A stretch of DNA of 64,000 bases from Lithospermum erythrorhizon (lineage: Eukaryota > Streptophyta > Magnoliopsida > Boraginales > Boraginaceae). The stretch spans positions 1,054,001 through 1,118,000 of the forward strand of contig JADFUC010002358.1 of NCBI GenBank assembly GCA_019722365.1, read 5' to 3'. Under the pieces are notes generated by a model that was not told where the DNA came from, ran no database searches, and saw nothing but the letters and a program-made list of their open reading frames with translations. A program made the position numbers and the translations under genes. This document shows positions 12,753 through 25,556 of the stretch, one piece after another (the stretch's first letter is position 1; every line of letters begins with the position of its first letter).

Positions 12753-15212
12753 ACACATCTAGAAGATACATATTAATTGATACAATCTCTATCAATCTAG
12801 ATAATATAATCTATTTTAGTTAACTAATAATGTAATTACTCTAATGACGTCAAATCATAATAATATCTCTAATACAATAATATCAACAATATCTAATAAT
12901 ATTTCTAATTATAACTATGATAAAATCAAAGGAAATTATGTTCTCTTTTTCAAAATAAATCGACCTCTTTTGGAGTTCATATGTCAAACATACCTAAAAT
13001 ACTTAAAAGCAGGACAAAAGTGGCTTTCAAAATAATTAGATGCATATATACAACTAAATATTTATTTCTTCATATGTTTCAAGTAGAGTGCATTGATATA
13101 CCTTTATAGATATAACTTTAATCATATATTGTGTCATCCTTTTTCACTTGAAAAAAAAAAACCTTTCAAAGGGAATAAAAATGTTGACTGAGTCATAGTG
13201 ATGCACAACGTTGGTGCTGAAAAAGGTTGAAGATTGAAGGAAAGTTATTTAGAATGACATCTTTATTATTTGGCTTTTTACACAAAAATTGAAGAGACTG
13301 CACATAAAATGAAAATCTCACTACTATTACAAGAGAATAATATGAGACTTAATTGCATTAAAAGGGCTGAAAGGTGAAGGTCAATGGAAAAAGGAAAAAA
13401 GAAAAAAGAGCAAAAGAAATATGCATGAAATATGACTACTTTATTATGTGGGCTTTGCATGTCTAATTTTTTCACATCACATTACCAAATGTCAAAATCC
13501 AAAATATGCAGATAAGCCACACGACAAGAAAGCTTGCATTTTGTGTGTAACAGCTCAACCATGCATCGTACTTTTTTGTGGGAGTTGGTAATATTTGTTT
13601 TTTGATATGAAACTGTTGAAATGAAACGATGATAGATGTACATTTCTTCAAATCGCACTGAAAAAGCATCACAATGTCATACATAGGGCCTATTTGCAAG
13701 TGATTAGTGAGTTACAGTTTGGGATCCCATGCTACATTATCATCATTTTAAGCAGTGTAGCGTAGAATATTAATAGTGTAACAGATGATTCGAACTACTA
13801 AAAAATATTTGGGTATATAAGTGTGTTGGCAGACTCCCTAAAAAAGAATTCGATCGAATTTTAACTTTGGTAAAACCAACTTATTATTTTTAGAAGACCT
13901 AAATAGTAAGAACCACTTGCACTATTTTATTTTGTGATAACATTTCCTTGATGAGGTTATAAAATCAATTATTGCATTAATTAAGTTCCAATCCGCAAAG
14001 GAAACTGACAGACATGCTGCTCCTGGACCAATTGATTAAGAAACTGGACTCACCCTGATTGCTTCATTACTGACAAAAACAACATAATCGAAGTCATTAG
14101 AATTAGTGCAACCACATTATACAACTATATAGGAAACCTAGGCAACGTAGTTTTCGGAAATTAATATTACTACTCCGTATAAATCAAGAACCTCCGAAAA
14201 CATTGCTGAATTGATAGAAATTGGAAGGTCAACGACATTAGGATGACCAATTAACTTATCTTCAATAAGATCGAAAAATGGAAAACAGTGTCTGCTAACA
14301 TTAATAAATTTGGTCCATGCCACATGAATAAGGGACTCTTCAATAACCGTTGCTGTCAAAGAATCTTTTATGTCTATTGATAGATGTACTATTGCACTAA
14401 CTAATATCATAACATGTCATATTATCTCTAAATAATCTCTCGTCTAAACGAAATAATGATGACGAAAACCAATAATAATGAAAAAAATCGTGTGTTAAGA
14501 AGGTAGTAGGGTGTTTTACTTTATGGCAAGAAACATAGAAGGAAATACTACTAATTGTATACTTCCTCCATTATCTCAAATTAAGTGAAGTCCCTAATAT
14601 TCCCTCTATTCAAAAATTTAAAACTGGACTCCCTCTATTAAAAAATTCAAAACTGGACAATCTTTCTAGTCTTAAGCAATTGTTAAAGCATGTGATCTTG
14701 AAGACGTTGTCTATAGAAGAAAAGTATCCTTCCGCATATCACTTGCTATATACTAGTATTAGTGGATGTATCAAAGTTAAGCAACAAACAATCGAGAGCT
14801 AGTTTTAAATATGTAATTGGTAACTAAGGTCTGGTCACATCTTAAAATATGAATCCTCAAGAAACAAGATATATACTCTCAATAATAAGAAGTGAGATAT
14901 TACCAAATCCATATGTTCAAAATGAAATCAATCGTCCCATAGCCCATAGGGTATGCACACAAGACCTATGGAAAGGAAGGGCTTTTACACTTGATAGTTG
15001 ATATACTCCTAGATTTCTTCTTCACATTACCCAAAAATATGTTATGTAATGGATATCAAAATAAACGAAAAGAGTCCGGGCATGTTATGTGTGATCCTAG
15101 ATGTCATAGAGATTTGCCTGGAAGCTTGAACATCTGCTTGCCCCTCTAGTCAAAGCTATATACTTAACATTTCAAAAGATTTCCTTTTTTGTTAATATGA
15201 CTTCAGAAGACA
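12753..15212. other. Intergenic, 3' of the ARI gene
   Basis: AT-rich, with no supported gene. 14570-14680 carries MITE-type ends (TACTTCCTCCATTATCTCAA) and two adjacent copies of CCCTCTATTNAAAAATTNAAAACTGGAC. That motif also resembles the end of the MITE at 44048-44403. A 90-codon minus-strand frame at 14138-14410 has no recognisable homology and is not called. Confidence 0.5.
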
Positions 15213-18200
15213 TTATTTCTTGCCGATGAAATCAGCAGGTAAGTTCAGATCAAACATGCCACCTTGCAAACTCACTATTTTAGCACGCTTGCGAGAAGAG
15301 CATCCAGTTACATTGGAAGTTGCAGAGGCTGAAGGAGGGGCCAGACCTGTTACTCCATCTGCAGTTGATAGATAGTTGAAGAATGAAAACCACTTTCCCA
15401 TCTCAAGCATTATGAACAATGCAAATTTGTGATTTCCATAGAGTATCATATAATCAACAGGTTAGACATACATTGTCATATAATTGGGAACGGGAACAAA
15501 CTTGTCTTAGCTCACAAACTAATAGAAGAAAGCAATGGTATAAAATATGCAAACATAAGAATCCTAGTGTGGGTTAAAAAAAATCGAATAAGCAGTTCCT
15601 GGCTGCAAAACAGTTTGATTTCAAAATATATTTCATCTCTAGAATTACTAAAGGAGCTCATGTCACATCAAAAGTGTTCCCACATTAACCATACAAACAC
15701 AATCACTTAACCATCTGCAACCTTCTACTGACCATTATACTTGATTCTCCTCATCTGCAGGCGTTAATTGGAGTGTATATTTTAGAAAAGCTATAAACAA
15801 ATCCTCCGCAGCTGCCTCTTTAGGAAAAGAAAAAAAGATGACATGCAACTAGAATAACATTCGGCATCAATCATATTTAAAAGGAAATACAGGTTATTAA
15901 TCTATCATGTACAAGACGAGAACTACCAATTTCCTTCAAATTACCAAGAAGACTTTAACTTTACCATTTGGCTGACTATCTGCTTTTCTGACTACACTGA
16001 GGTCACTTCCTTTAGCATGCACTCCAAAAAAAAGCTCTTCAGCCTTTTCAATGCCTTTAGATTGATATGGAGCTATATTGTGACTTGAAAACTGAAGGCA
16101 ACCCAATAGATCATTCTCGATACACTCGTACCTGCAAGTAGGCAATAAATGAGTTTCAACCGTAATGTATATAGTGCAAAGTCTCCTAAAGAACATGCTC
16201 ACATTTTCTTGCACAGGGTATCAGTAATCACAGAAAGATTGATGACTTGCATCCTTGTCTCCCAAATTTGATCTTCATTGTATTTATCAAATGGCTCCTC
16301 AATGTGTTTGGATAATTTTTCGATATTTGCCTCTAGTTGTTGCTGTTGATCCTCGAACAGATTCTGTTTGATCTCCCTTTCCTCCTTTGTCATCTCGTCC
16401 TTGAACAAATCATCTCCAAACATGTAAAAAGCAAATGGGTACGAATATGAAAGTGCTCTCCTTGATCTAAACAGCCTATAAAGTCCATTAGTAACCCAAC
16501 TGAAATCCCTCAATTGGGAGTCTCTTGCTTCCAAGTTCGAAACTTTCTCTTTTATAGCTTCCTTGAGAGAAGACTCCTGCTTAAAGGAATCTGTATGTGC
16601 TTTGTAGCGATTATGATAGTGCATATATCGGAATAGTTCTCGCTTAGCACGCTCAGCCTTTTTCACCTGGTCTTCTTTATAGCGACCACAACTGTGCCCT
16701 GAGATCTGTGACCAAGTATGATCTCTACCAGTAGCTCCACCACACAGCCAACTACATCAAAGAAAGAAAAAATTGAAAGCGAATCTTTGTAAACTTTGTA
16801 AACATTGCTATAGTAGTGTTAATTCTTAAATAAGCAAGAAACAACAGGCATGCAAAAGTGGCAATGCTTAAAAAACTGCAGCAATGCTCCCTATCAATAG
16901 CACAGAATAGTAACTTATATCAGTAAATTAAAGAGATAGAATGAAGATAGTAACACATCAATAGTGAATTTAGATCATGGGTAAAATGAGGATAATTCTC
17001 ACCAAAATGCTTGCCCACAGATGCAGCTAACTAGGTTGCACCCACCATTTTTCTCGACAGGCTTGTGACACTTGGGACAAGATTTGGTGTGAACAGTAAT
17101 CCAATTAACCGTTTCTGATTCATCTCGACACTTTTTTATCCAAAGGTTCCACATTAAGCATGAGCAAGGAGAATGAGCCTCTAATAAACAACTAAAACAG
17201 AATTGTTCTCCACATGAACACTCAACCTCGCAGAATTCGTCGTCCTCTACTCGAATTGCATTACCACAATGGGGAACACTCTGGCACCACTTAACCATCT
17301 TATTGTCCTCAACGTACGACTCCAGGAGAAAGCGGTCAAATTTCTCAGCTAAATCAAGGTGACTTTTGCTAACGAGTTTTCTGACTACAGCTTCATCACA
17401 AATGGAATTACACTTGTGGGCCATACATCTTATACGCTTACTCTGACCTTCATTTATCTTCACAATGAAGTGCCCTGTCCAACCTAGAAATGGTAATAAT
17501 AACATGGATAAGACTCACCCATTTACAAACCATGTTCATAAAGAACTGTCACATATTCAACATGGTACTAGATAGCATGTCAGAATGCTTCAAGAGATGA
17601 ACTTACGAAAAGAAGCTGACGTGCTATAAAAATCTAGTAGAACACAAGTCTATTCACTGTTAACAGTCTACAGTAGTTAAGAAAGGAAAAATCTGTCAAA
17701 TACACGTTCCTCTCATCTTTGAAGAAGGAAGAAAATACAAGATCAAGTCAAAAATACAAGATCAAGTCAAAGATGTACTGCTAAATTATAAATGGTATGA
17801 AGATTTAAAGATTCACAACTGAAACATATATATCTGGAGGACCATGTTAACTGATTAGTCTGCTCCACTGAAAGTACTTACAACTGTTGCAGAAGAAATG
17901 GCCACAATCCATTTTCGTGATATCGCTTGCTGGCACTTCTTCTATGCATATGGTGCACATCATAGTCGAAGAGGATTCTGAGAAACTAGGACCGGTATCT
18001 TCAACCAATGTTACACCTGCTTCAGCAAATAAGCGATCTTTCCCTTTATCAACTAAAACCGCAAACAGCTTCTCAACATCCCATCGGTGATGAATAAGCA
18101 GAGTTCGAGCATGGTGTTCTCGTAATGGCAATAAGTCCATTACTCTACGCAAGTCTTCTCTCTGAGTTAAATAACAATATAAGAACAGACCAAATCAGTA

Positions 18201-19057
18201 TATGGTTCCAAACAATGGGAAAATCGAATAATTGCAAAACGATTACCTGGGCAGCCAAAAGAGACTCCCTAGTTATCACCTGTAATAAAACAATAGAAGT
18301 AATAAAGCATACAAACAAGCCAAAACTATAACCAAAACCAAACAATTTAAAACTTCTGAAATTTGACTTTAATTCGCTGAAATGGATATTAAACTTAACT
18401 TAAATACTCTAAATAACTTATGATTAAAAACAAGGCACAAATAGAACTAAAAATACTCCCTCCATTTCAAAAAATTGTCAAGTTTGATTTTCAATTGTCA
18501 TAATTAACGGGCTTTGTAGCCTTGATCAACACACGTAACTTCGACGTGAATCAAAATTATCATGTTAACGGTAATATGCATTAGGCATACAAGCATTTTT
18601 ATATTTTTCACCAAATATTACACAACATAAATAAACATAATTGAGTTCAAACTTTAAAAAATCAACCATCAAATTCAAACAATGGACACTCTTTTTGAAT
18701 ATATGGATCACATAATTGCTCAATAAACCTTAAAAACTCTTTATCTATTCAGCAATAAATAACTCATTTTGAAGTGATAAATAAACAAATATGCAGCTCA
18801 AAATGATAAATTCCAAAAAATAAGCTTCAATTGAGATCAAAACAATCAACCAAACAGTAAAAAAAAATCAAAATGACCATAAAATTAATAAAAATAAATA
18901 AATATTTTTGCATGTAAATTTATAATTTATTAACCTTGCAAGAAGATGGTTTAGAAACAGGCCGGTGACGATTTGACTCATCATTTTCGATTCCATCGAA
19001 CAAACCCTTATCTGATGAGTAATAATCTTCTTCTTCGCTACTCAAATAACCCTCCAT
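15213..19057 (-). CDS. ARI2: Ariadne-type RBR E3 ubiquitin ligase (ARI1-4 clade)
   Basis: Seven exons in phase: 19057-18935, 18279-18247, 18161-17882, 17483-17003, 16751-16203, 16131-15965 and 15358-15213, giving 540 aa. RBR ligases take ubiquitin from an E2 onto a RING2 cysteine before passing it to the substrate. RING1 spans about 121-175 (CTICIEEV..MDCGHFFCNSCW), the IBR about 190-253 (KWCQSVPHCGNAI..CSCGEQFCFSC) and RING2 about 281-310 (CPKCHKPVEKNGGCNLVSC). The catalytic Cys (C294, in NGGC) is present. The Ariadne C-terminal domain follows (KDFSWVTNGLYRLFRSRR-like, LCKKMYECIENDLLG). The acidic start MEGYLSSEEEDYYSSD and the end MFDLNLPADFI match the ARI1-4 group, so the symbol indicates the clade, not proven orthology. 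Intron 1 contains a MITE. Confidence 0.95.
17732..17769. repeat. Perfect 19-bp tandem duplication in ARI intron 3
   Basis: AAAATACAAGATCAAGTCA occurs twice head to tail, with no mismatch. Confidence 0.95.
18456..18709. mobile_element. MITE in ARI intron 1 (same family as 44048-44403)
   Basis: It starts CTCCCTCCATTTCAAAAAAT after a TA, and ends near AATGGACACTCTTTTTGAAT, which is an imperfect inverted copy of the start. Internal words GTAGCCTTGAT and TTTTTCACCAAA are shared, in the same order, with the MITE in PLAA intron 1. Confidence 0.75.
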
Positions 19058-19479
19058 TAATTAATAAATATGGAGGTTTTCAATGTATAAATGTGGATAA
19101 ACTTTGTCCAATTGGGACAAATTTATGAAATATTATGTGTTTTAATTAGGTAATAATATGTGAATAAAAAGGGGCTTTTTGGTTTAGGGTATTATTAATA
19201 TGAAATTGTTTGTGTAATACGACGTCGTTTAGTGCTGAGAGGATGTGTGTTGCGAAAGAGTCCTACTATGGACACTAGTAAGCTGAGCTGTTATCACATG
19301 ATTTCAAATAGTGTTGGGTTTGGGTGTGAAGAAGCTATTTGTCACTCTGTTCTGAGTGTTGTAAGTTAAGTATAGTAGTTAGTTAGGAAGTTTTTATTAA
19401 GGTAATTGTCATTTTAACAAAAATTCTTGATACAGTGTGTATAGTGTTACGCAGTAAGTGTCCGATTTCATGATTCTAC
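19058..19479. other. Upstream region of the ARI gene
   Basis: Promoter and 5' untranslated side of the ARI gene. No defined element was recognised. Confidence 0.4.
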
Positions 19480-20345
19480 GCGATCCTTTGGGAGCGGTTG
19501 GACTGGGATAAATCGATTTAAATCGGATCGGTCCGGTCCGGCGGATTTTGGATAAAAACGGTGGACGGGCCAGGTTTCTGCGATATTGCATAAATTAGAT
19601 AGGATCCGGGTTATCGGTCTGGGCCCGACCCGGATTAGCAGTCGGTCAGTTCATTATTATTATTATTTTAAATAAAATTATATAAACTAGCATCGGTACA
19701 AACCATTCACGCAGTTAATGACTTGACATAGCGCGAAAAAACGCAAGCCGTTCTCACCCCAAAGCCGTTCTTGACCTTGGCGGCTTATGCGTGTGAATCG
19801 GAATCTTCGGCTTGAGCTATAGAGTCGCAGCTTGCGGACGTCTATTGTCGAGGAATTTTCCGTGTCCCCGATATCAAATTAGAAAATGTAGGTTCATAAA
19901 ATGCAGCTGATTTTGATTCTTGATAAGCGGATTTAAAGTAGCCTTTTAACAAATATATTAATTAGATGTGCCGTTTTACGGATCGTGTGAGGAAACAGAT
20001 ATGAAATCCTTAGTTCGTTTTATGTATATAATTGTATCTTGTGATTAAGTTCACGATGTTAAACTTTGGATGCGATCTCACATTATGTCAATCGATTTGA
20101 ATCGGTTCATCTGAAAACGTCTTTTTCTTGTCACTACGGGTTATATCGTATTACATTATCGTCGGCAATAAATAAAAAATACGTAAAATAATAATAAAAT
20201 CGGCTGATAAAGCGGTAAAATCGACATATCCGAATCGGTCAGAGCCGGATTTGGATAACAGACGGATTTTTTCCCGCACTTCAAAATATCCGAAATCCGG
20301 TTTGATTTTTTACCACAAAATCCATTAAATCGGTCGTCCCCTTAC
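19480..20345. mobile_element. Candidate non-autonomous hAT-like element, GC/CpG-rich
   Basis: This stretch stands out from its AT-rich flanks. The left part has ATCGGATCGGTCCGGTCCGG and GGGCCCGACCCGG. The right part has inverted counterparts (ATCCGAAATCCGG, CCATTAAATCGGTCGTCCCC). Clusters of short CGG/CCG words near both ends are typical of Ac-like hAT elements. I could not fix the terminal repeats or a target duplication, so the borders and class are tentative. Confidence 0.35.
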
Positions 20346-21557
20346 AGTCACTTTTTATAAGCAGGTTATAGGATGTCGCCAGGTAATTTTCTCTAGATTC
20401 GTATCGGCTTTATCTTCGTTTCGCAATATATTTTTTAAATTTCAAAATTCATAATATTTTAATATAATTAATGAAAATTATGTAAAAAATTCAAATTTTT
20501 TGAGCATCCAAATGATACAAACTGTCTGTTATAGATTTTCAATGAAAAATAATAGTTCATTTTTTAATTTTTATTTTGATTAATTATTATACAAAAATGA
20601 TTTAAAAAATAAGAGGAAAAAAATAATGACAATCACCTAGAAGGCTGCCATGTGGCTTTGCTTAGTCAATTTTTGTTTTGTTTAGTTTATTTTGGATTAT
20701 GACATCAAATCATGTTTTATATTAAGTACTAGTTATTATGAAATATTATTGAATTTATTTTTCAACATTCTAAATTAATATCGATGTATTTAATAATCTA
20801 AGTGACATGAAATTAGAGTATCTAATAAAGAAGTCTATGATTAGATTGTTGCTGATTTGAAGTTTCTTATTGAATTTTAATTATTCACGTGAACTTGAAT
20901 TGTATCCAAATAAAGATGATATAACATACTTCAAATAAGAGATAGAAAGTGTTTACGGTAGGTTCTAGAAGGTGTTTATAAATCCCTATATTTAAAATTT
21001 GAAAATCATTGATCAATAGTTTAGAAATGGAGGGCAGTATCCTTTTCATTAAATGACATCAATACCTAGATTTCTAAAGCTTGCATGTGTGTAAGTCACA
21101 AGTGTGAACTATCGACTATCGACTCAGTTCTAACTCAAATGCTTTGCTATTTATGACTCTACATTCAGAATCTGCTAATAAAAAACTAATTAATCTAAAT
21201 AATAGTATTAGATTTACTTCTCTATCTCTAGCAGAAACAGATTGATGAGTGATGATTGACGAGTGGCAAGTGAGTAATGGAATATTCCAAATGGACACAT
21301 TCCAATTATTAATATTACCACATATTTGTGGTAGCAAATTAGCAATAATAGTGGCCTCAGCATCCAACACAAGAAAGGTCGCTCTGTCTCTGCTCCAAAC
21401 TTTTAACCAAGATTCATCTCATGCCATTGTGAAAAAAGATTCATCATGGTTAAATTGTAAATGTCTAATAAACTAGATTTTGAAGTATTTATATCCTTCT
21501 GATATTCTGACAACAAAAGAGGTTACACTAAGATTGATTCTTGTGTTATTCTTGTCT
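20346..21557. other. Intergenic, 3' of the methyltransferase gene
   Basis: AT-rich, nothing recognised. Short open frames on both strands at 21116-21476 overlap each other and have no known motif. Confidence 0.5.
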
Positions 21558-23078
21558 TCATTCTTCATCGAGGTTGGTGCGGAAAATATAGTCTTCATCG
21601 TCCAGTTCTTCATGGATGAGAGATATAGGTGGTGGTATATGCACAATGTCAATGGAGCTCTCGCTCACTGGCAACCTTTCTCCCTGAAAAATGTTAGGAG
21701 CGTTATTTACCAGAATAGAACTTGTCACTAAAACGATCATTCTTTATGGTGGACTTGTACTGGTTTGTTTTTCCAAACATGTTGTCAGCATGCTGATCAA
21801 TTGGTATAATTGTATTCATAGGATTTACCGTGAATGGCAACATAAATACTTAAACTCGTTTGCTACAAGAAAATTCCAGGAATTCTACCATATAACCATC
21901 ATCTAAAAACTTTTTATACGAAACCAAAACATACCTTCTTTAAGATGTAGAAGAAATAGTGAAATGCATCGCCAAATGTTCTACATTCCATTGACCAGTT
22001 AAACTCTGGAGCATGAAGCAAGGGACGCCTGAAGTGTGGCTGAAAGGAAAACAAACTAAATTGACTCAGAAATTCATGAATTCGGAGAGACAGCTTTCTC
22101 ATCAGGACTAGTAGTAGAAGAGACTTGCAATAAGCAGAGAAAATTTCTCCTTTCACCTGGCCAAAAGTGATCGAAATAAAAATGCCGTGTGGTTTCAGAA
22201 CCCTATGAACTTCTTGAAGCATTTTCATGACCTTGTTCACTGTTGTAGGTTCTGGATTCCAAGGGTCACCACTATCCACGAACAACACATCCTTCAAAAT
22301 TAACAGACATAATGAAAAGCAAATAACAAACCAACTGAATTTGAAATTTCAACAACAAATGTTAACATCCTCACATGTCATGAGTTGCAACTTTACCATG
22401 GTTCCTTTCTCTATAACCACATCAAAAGAACCGCTACCAAATGGAAGATCCAGCATATCAGCCTCCTCGACTTTAATGTCTGATGAAAAAACGACATATT
22501 CTGAAGCATTTCATGATACACCAAATACATTGCACCATGATACATACAAATAAATAGTTAATCAGAGAACCAACCATGATAGCCTTTAGACATCAATCGA
22601 TTCCTCATATTTTCGACAGCAACGGGCGACAAATCAATGCAAGTGAGCTGAGTGATTCCATCACCATACAGATTCTCACAAAGTTGTGAATTTCCACAGC
22701 CCAACTCCAGCACCTATTCAAAATCCAACACATTTCAACAATTAATTCAAATTCAAGCAATTACGATAATATAGTTAATCAAACACAAATATAAAAGGTA
22801 AAAAAATACATACTGAAGAAGTGGGGTTAATATGCTGAAGAATTAAATGCCGAAAATGGGAATAATCTTTGAACCATTCGTAATGTTCTTCATTAGCAAA
22901 CCTCTCATCCCTGTAAAAAATAATAATTTAAGAGAAATAAAAAAATAAAAATGAGAGATTTGAATTAATAGAAATGAAGGAGATACCAGTAAGTCTTGTT
23001 GAGGTAAGAAGAAGCAGTAGGAGGGATAACGTTCTTCTTCTTCGGTGAATTCATTAGGGTTTCAGCTTCATTATCCAT
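21558..23078 (-). CDS. EEF1A lysine methyltransferase 4-like SAM methyltransferase
   Basis: Seven exons in phase: 23078-22987, 22910-22814, 22713-22575, 22479-22397, 22291-22157, 22039-21935 and 21683-21558, giving 258 aa. The fold is class I (Rossmann) SAM-dependent. Motif I is VLELGCGNSQLCENL (from residue 64), with IDLSPVAVENM (strand 2 acidic residue), DMLDLPFGSGSFDVVIEKGT (post-I) and EVHRVLKPHGIFISITFGQ (strand 5). PHFRRPLLHAPEFNWSMECR followed by FHYFFYILKKG resembles the C-terminal part of human EEF1AKMT4, which methylates a lysine of elongation factor 1A; the plant substrate is inferred only. The start context is close to the FDERFANEEHYEWF-type N-terminus of the family. The gene sits about 400 bp downstream of the MATE gene on the same strand. 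Confidence 0.9.
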
Positions 23079-23479
23079 TTCACCAAAGCAAAACCCTAGA
23101 CTCAAAATTGCCTGTTTATTATTACTATCCAATTTCTAAGTAAATCTTTATTTTTAAATAAATCAATTTTTAATATTTCATTATACTTTTACTATTAACA
23201 TTATAATTTTGATGAAACGCAAGATTTTCGACATCAAAGCCAAAGAAGCTTTGCAACTTGAATGGTATAGTGTATTCGCGTACTATAATTTAGCAAATAA
23301 ATGAACATATAGTGAATAAAGAGACTTGGCTACTTTGAAAGACCACTGTTATTTCTCTTTTGAATATGAACCTCCTCCCCATGTTAAGTAAATCAGTTCT
23401 CAATTATATGTCTAAACATGACATGTTACTATTTAATTAGTGGCAAAGAGACTTCAAAAGTTGTAATTGTTGTAAAATA

Positions 23480-25556
23480 CTAAATTACTATGAACAACAA
23501 GATTATTGTCTGAAACACAGTACCACCGACCAGATTCCCCAAACTCGGAGATTGAACTTGTACCCCAGCAAGGCAGCGAATGGAAGGCCGAAAACATAGT
23601 ACGTTCCAATGTTAACCATCGCAACCTGAAATTGCCAGCCTGCACCAACCGCGACTCCTGGAAACTCGAAAGTTATGGTCTGCAGACTGAATAGTTTCAC
23701 GGTTCTAGAATGAAAATTGAAAACAACCTTTCATGGGACTTACCATGTAAAATCGGTTGCACGCTGTTCAGGAAAATAGTTGCACCTAGAAGATAACTAA
23801 GTGTGACTGTGTCTCTTATAACTCTTGGCTTATCTGTGAACATTCTCGGAAAGTGATACCTTGTTGCTATTACAAGGACTGCAATCATGAGCCCAATCAC
23901 TGCAGATGTCAAACAATTGACCACAACTGAGAATTTTGCAGCTTTTGGTTCTCCGGCTCCTAATTCATTGGAGACTCTAACACTGCATAACACAGAAAGG
24001 CATGCTTAGCTTCATAAAATCTGAAATTAACCATTTTCTGCAAGTGTAGCATAGTAACCAGAACGACTGTGGCTGATACGACTTGCAGGAACTAGGGGGA
24101 AGGTGCAGAAATTCAGTGGATATGGGGATTGAGAAGTTGCTGACCTGACTGAGGCACTAAAACCAATGGCGATCATTAGCGCCCAAAGTTGTACATTCAT
24201 ACTGCCATTAACAGAGACAGGAGAGAAACATAAATGGAAGTCTATTGTTTCCTTTATCATAGTTAATGTTTTTTTTTTAAAGTGCAACTAACCAGACTGA
24301 AATCACATCAACAGCATTTGTTGAATTCTTAAACCTCCAACCATGAGTAGAATCGCTGTCGGCTACCACAACTCCAAGCTGCATTTAAAGTTACATCAGT
24401 CTTTTAGCAAAAAGAAATTGTTCTCAATGGGTAAGAAATTCTAGAAATGCCTCTGACCATAACATGATTGCTGAGGAGAGTGAAAGTTTAACAAAGCTAC
24501 CAACGACTTGAAAGCCATTGTGGAAAAACCACTCCATGACTCAGGGAAGTACCCAAAGGCAACAATGTAAAGCATAAGAGAACCAACCAAGAGCAGCCAA
24601 GAGATGTTCCCAGCAATGGCAACCCCGAGTAAGCCTAACTCCAACTTAGTTACAAAAATCCAACTAAACAACACATGAAGAGCCAAAACTACTAACGACA
24701 TGATGGCCATGACCCATACTTTGCTCTGTGATTGAAGAAACTTCTGCATTGGGAAGTTCAAAGCATAGGCGAACAACTGAGGAATTACATAGATCGCGTA
24801 TTTACCAGCATGCTCTGAAACAACTTTATCCTGATGCAGGCCTTTCAGGATTGGGGCTGTAAAGATATAGAATGGAGAAAAGATTAAGACTGTGACACCA
24901 CAAATAATCCATGATCTTTGGAGGTAAACGCCAAGCATGCTGAACTGTGCAGCACCTACAGCTTGTCCGCAAAGCGTCTCAAGTGCACTTCCCATTCCTA
25001 ACTACCATTTCAAGACTTAAAGAAAACTGTCAAATTAATCCTAGTTATTGAGGCTGCAAAGATATAAAGATTGCAATATATCCTATATGTTACTGTGAAT
25101 TTTTAAATGATCTATTATGAGTAAAATCCAAACTTAACTATGAGTTATTAACACCTAAGGCCATGATGAGCAATCAAAACTACTTTACAATAAAGTTATG
25201 CAAACTAATGACATTGATACCAACCTTTGCAAGTTATTTCTAGCATAGATATTACTCAAAACACAACATGTTAATCTTATTGAGGACATAACATATGAAC
25301 ATACCATGGCTCCATATGCAAAGCCTTCAATGACACCTTGAACTTCAGTGACCGCAGCAAGCTCAACATCACCCAAATGTCCAGCAAAAGCGGCCGACAC
25401 GAAAAGAAACGAAAACTGTGAAACTGCTGTGAGTATAGCAGGCATTGCTATATGCCAAGTTATCTTGGATTCATCAACCCATTCCCCCCCTCTTCTATGC
25501 TTTTTCTCCATTTCTCCTGTTTCTTGTTTTTGTGTTTCAAATGATCTTTGATCCAT
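23480..25556 (-). pseudogene. MATE/DETOXIFICATION transporter gene with several lesions
   Basis: Exons read 25556-25305, 25001-24458, 24378-24293, 24201-24145, 23982-23744 and 23657 to about 23480. The protein belongs to the plant DTX branch of MATE H+/organic-compound antiporters. Landmarks are AMPAILTAVSQFSFLFV, FAGHLGDVELAAVT, GMGSALETLCGQAVGA, RVSNELGAGEPKAA and the sixth-exon GAGWQF. Lesions: exon 2 changes frame at about 24512-24516, within AFKSL; its length is one base short of the required phase. Exon 3 has TAG in place of the aromatic codon after LELW, and a further 1-bp deletion (TTTAAGAATTC). Exon 6 shifts frame after WGIW. No terminal exon was found. Splice sites and the promoter-side sequence look intact. 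The damage is either genuine loss or base-calling error. Confidence 0.8.

Larger units (their letters stand above)
11634..12770 (+). repeat. Local duplication whose second copy was split by two transposons
   Basis: Copy A (about 11634-11700) reads ATTAGTTACCTAAAATAGAT, then TATAGTAAGTATATTATTAA and GTAGAATATAAGAT. Copy B starts at about 11705 with ATTAGTTACCTATAATAGAT. It is cut by the MITE at AAGTA/TATTATT and by the hAT element at GGTAGAAT, and resumes after 12744. A shorter related piece lies at 11535-11575. Copy A therefore serves as an internal empty site for both insertions. Confidence 0.8.

Noticed and set aside
14138..14410. 90-codon minus-strand open frame
   Set aside because: No recognisable motif, no splice partners and AT-rich composition; length is within chance for this DNA.
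21116..21476. Overlapping open frames on both strands, possibly a retroelement RNase H piece
   Set aside because: Only loose similarity from memory; no conserved acidic residues could be placed.
23100..23480. Terminal exon of the MATE gene
   Set aside because: No acceptor followed by the expected charged tail could be found before the methyltransferase start.
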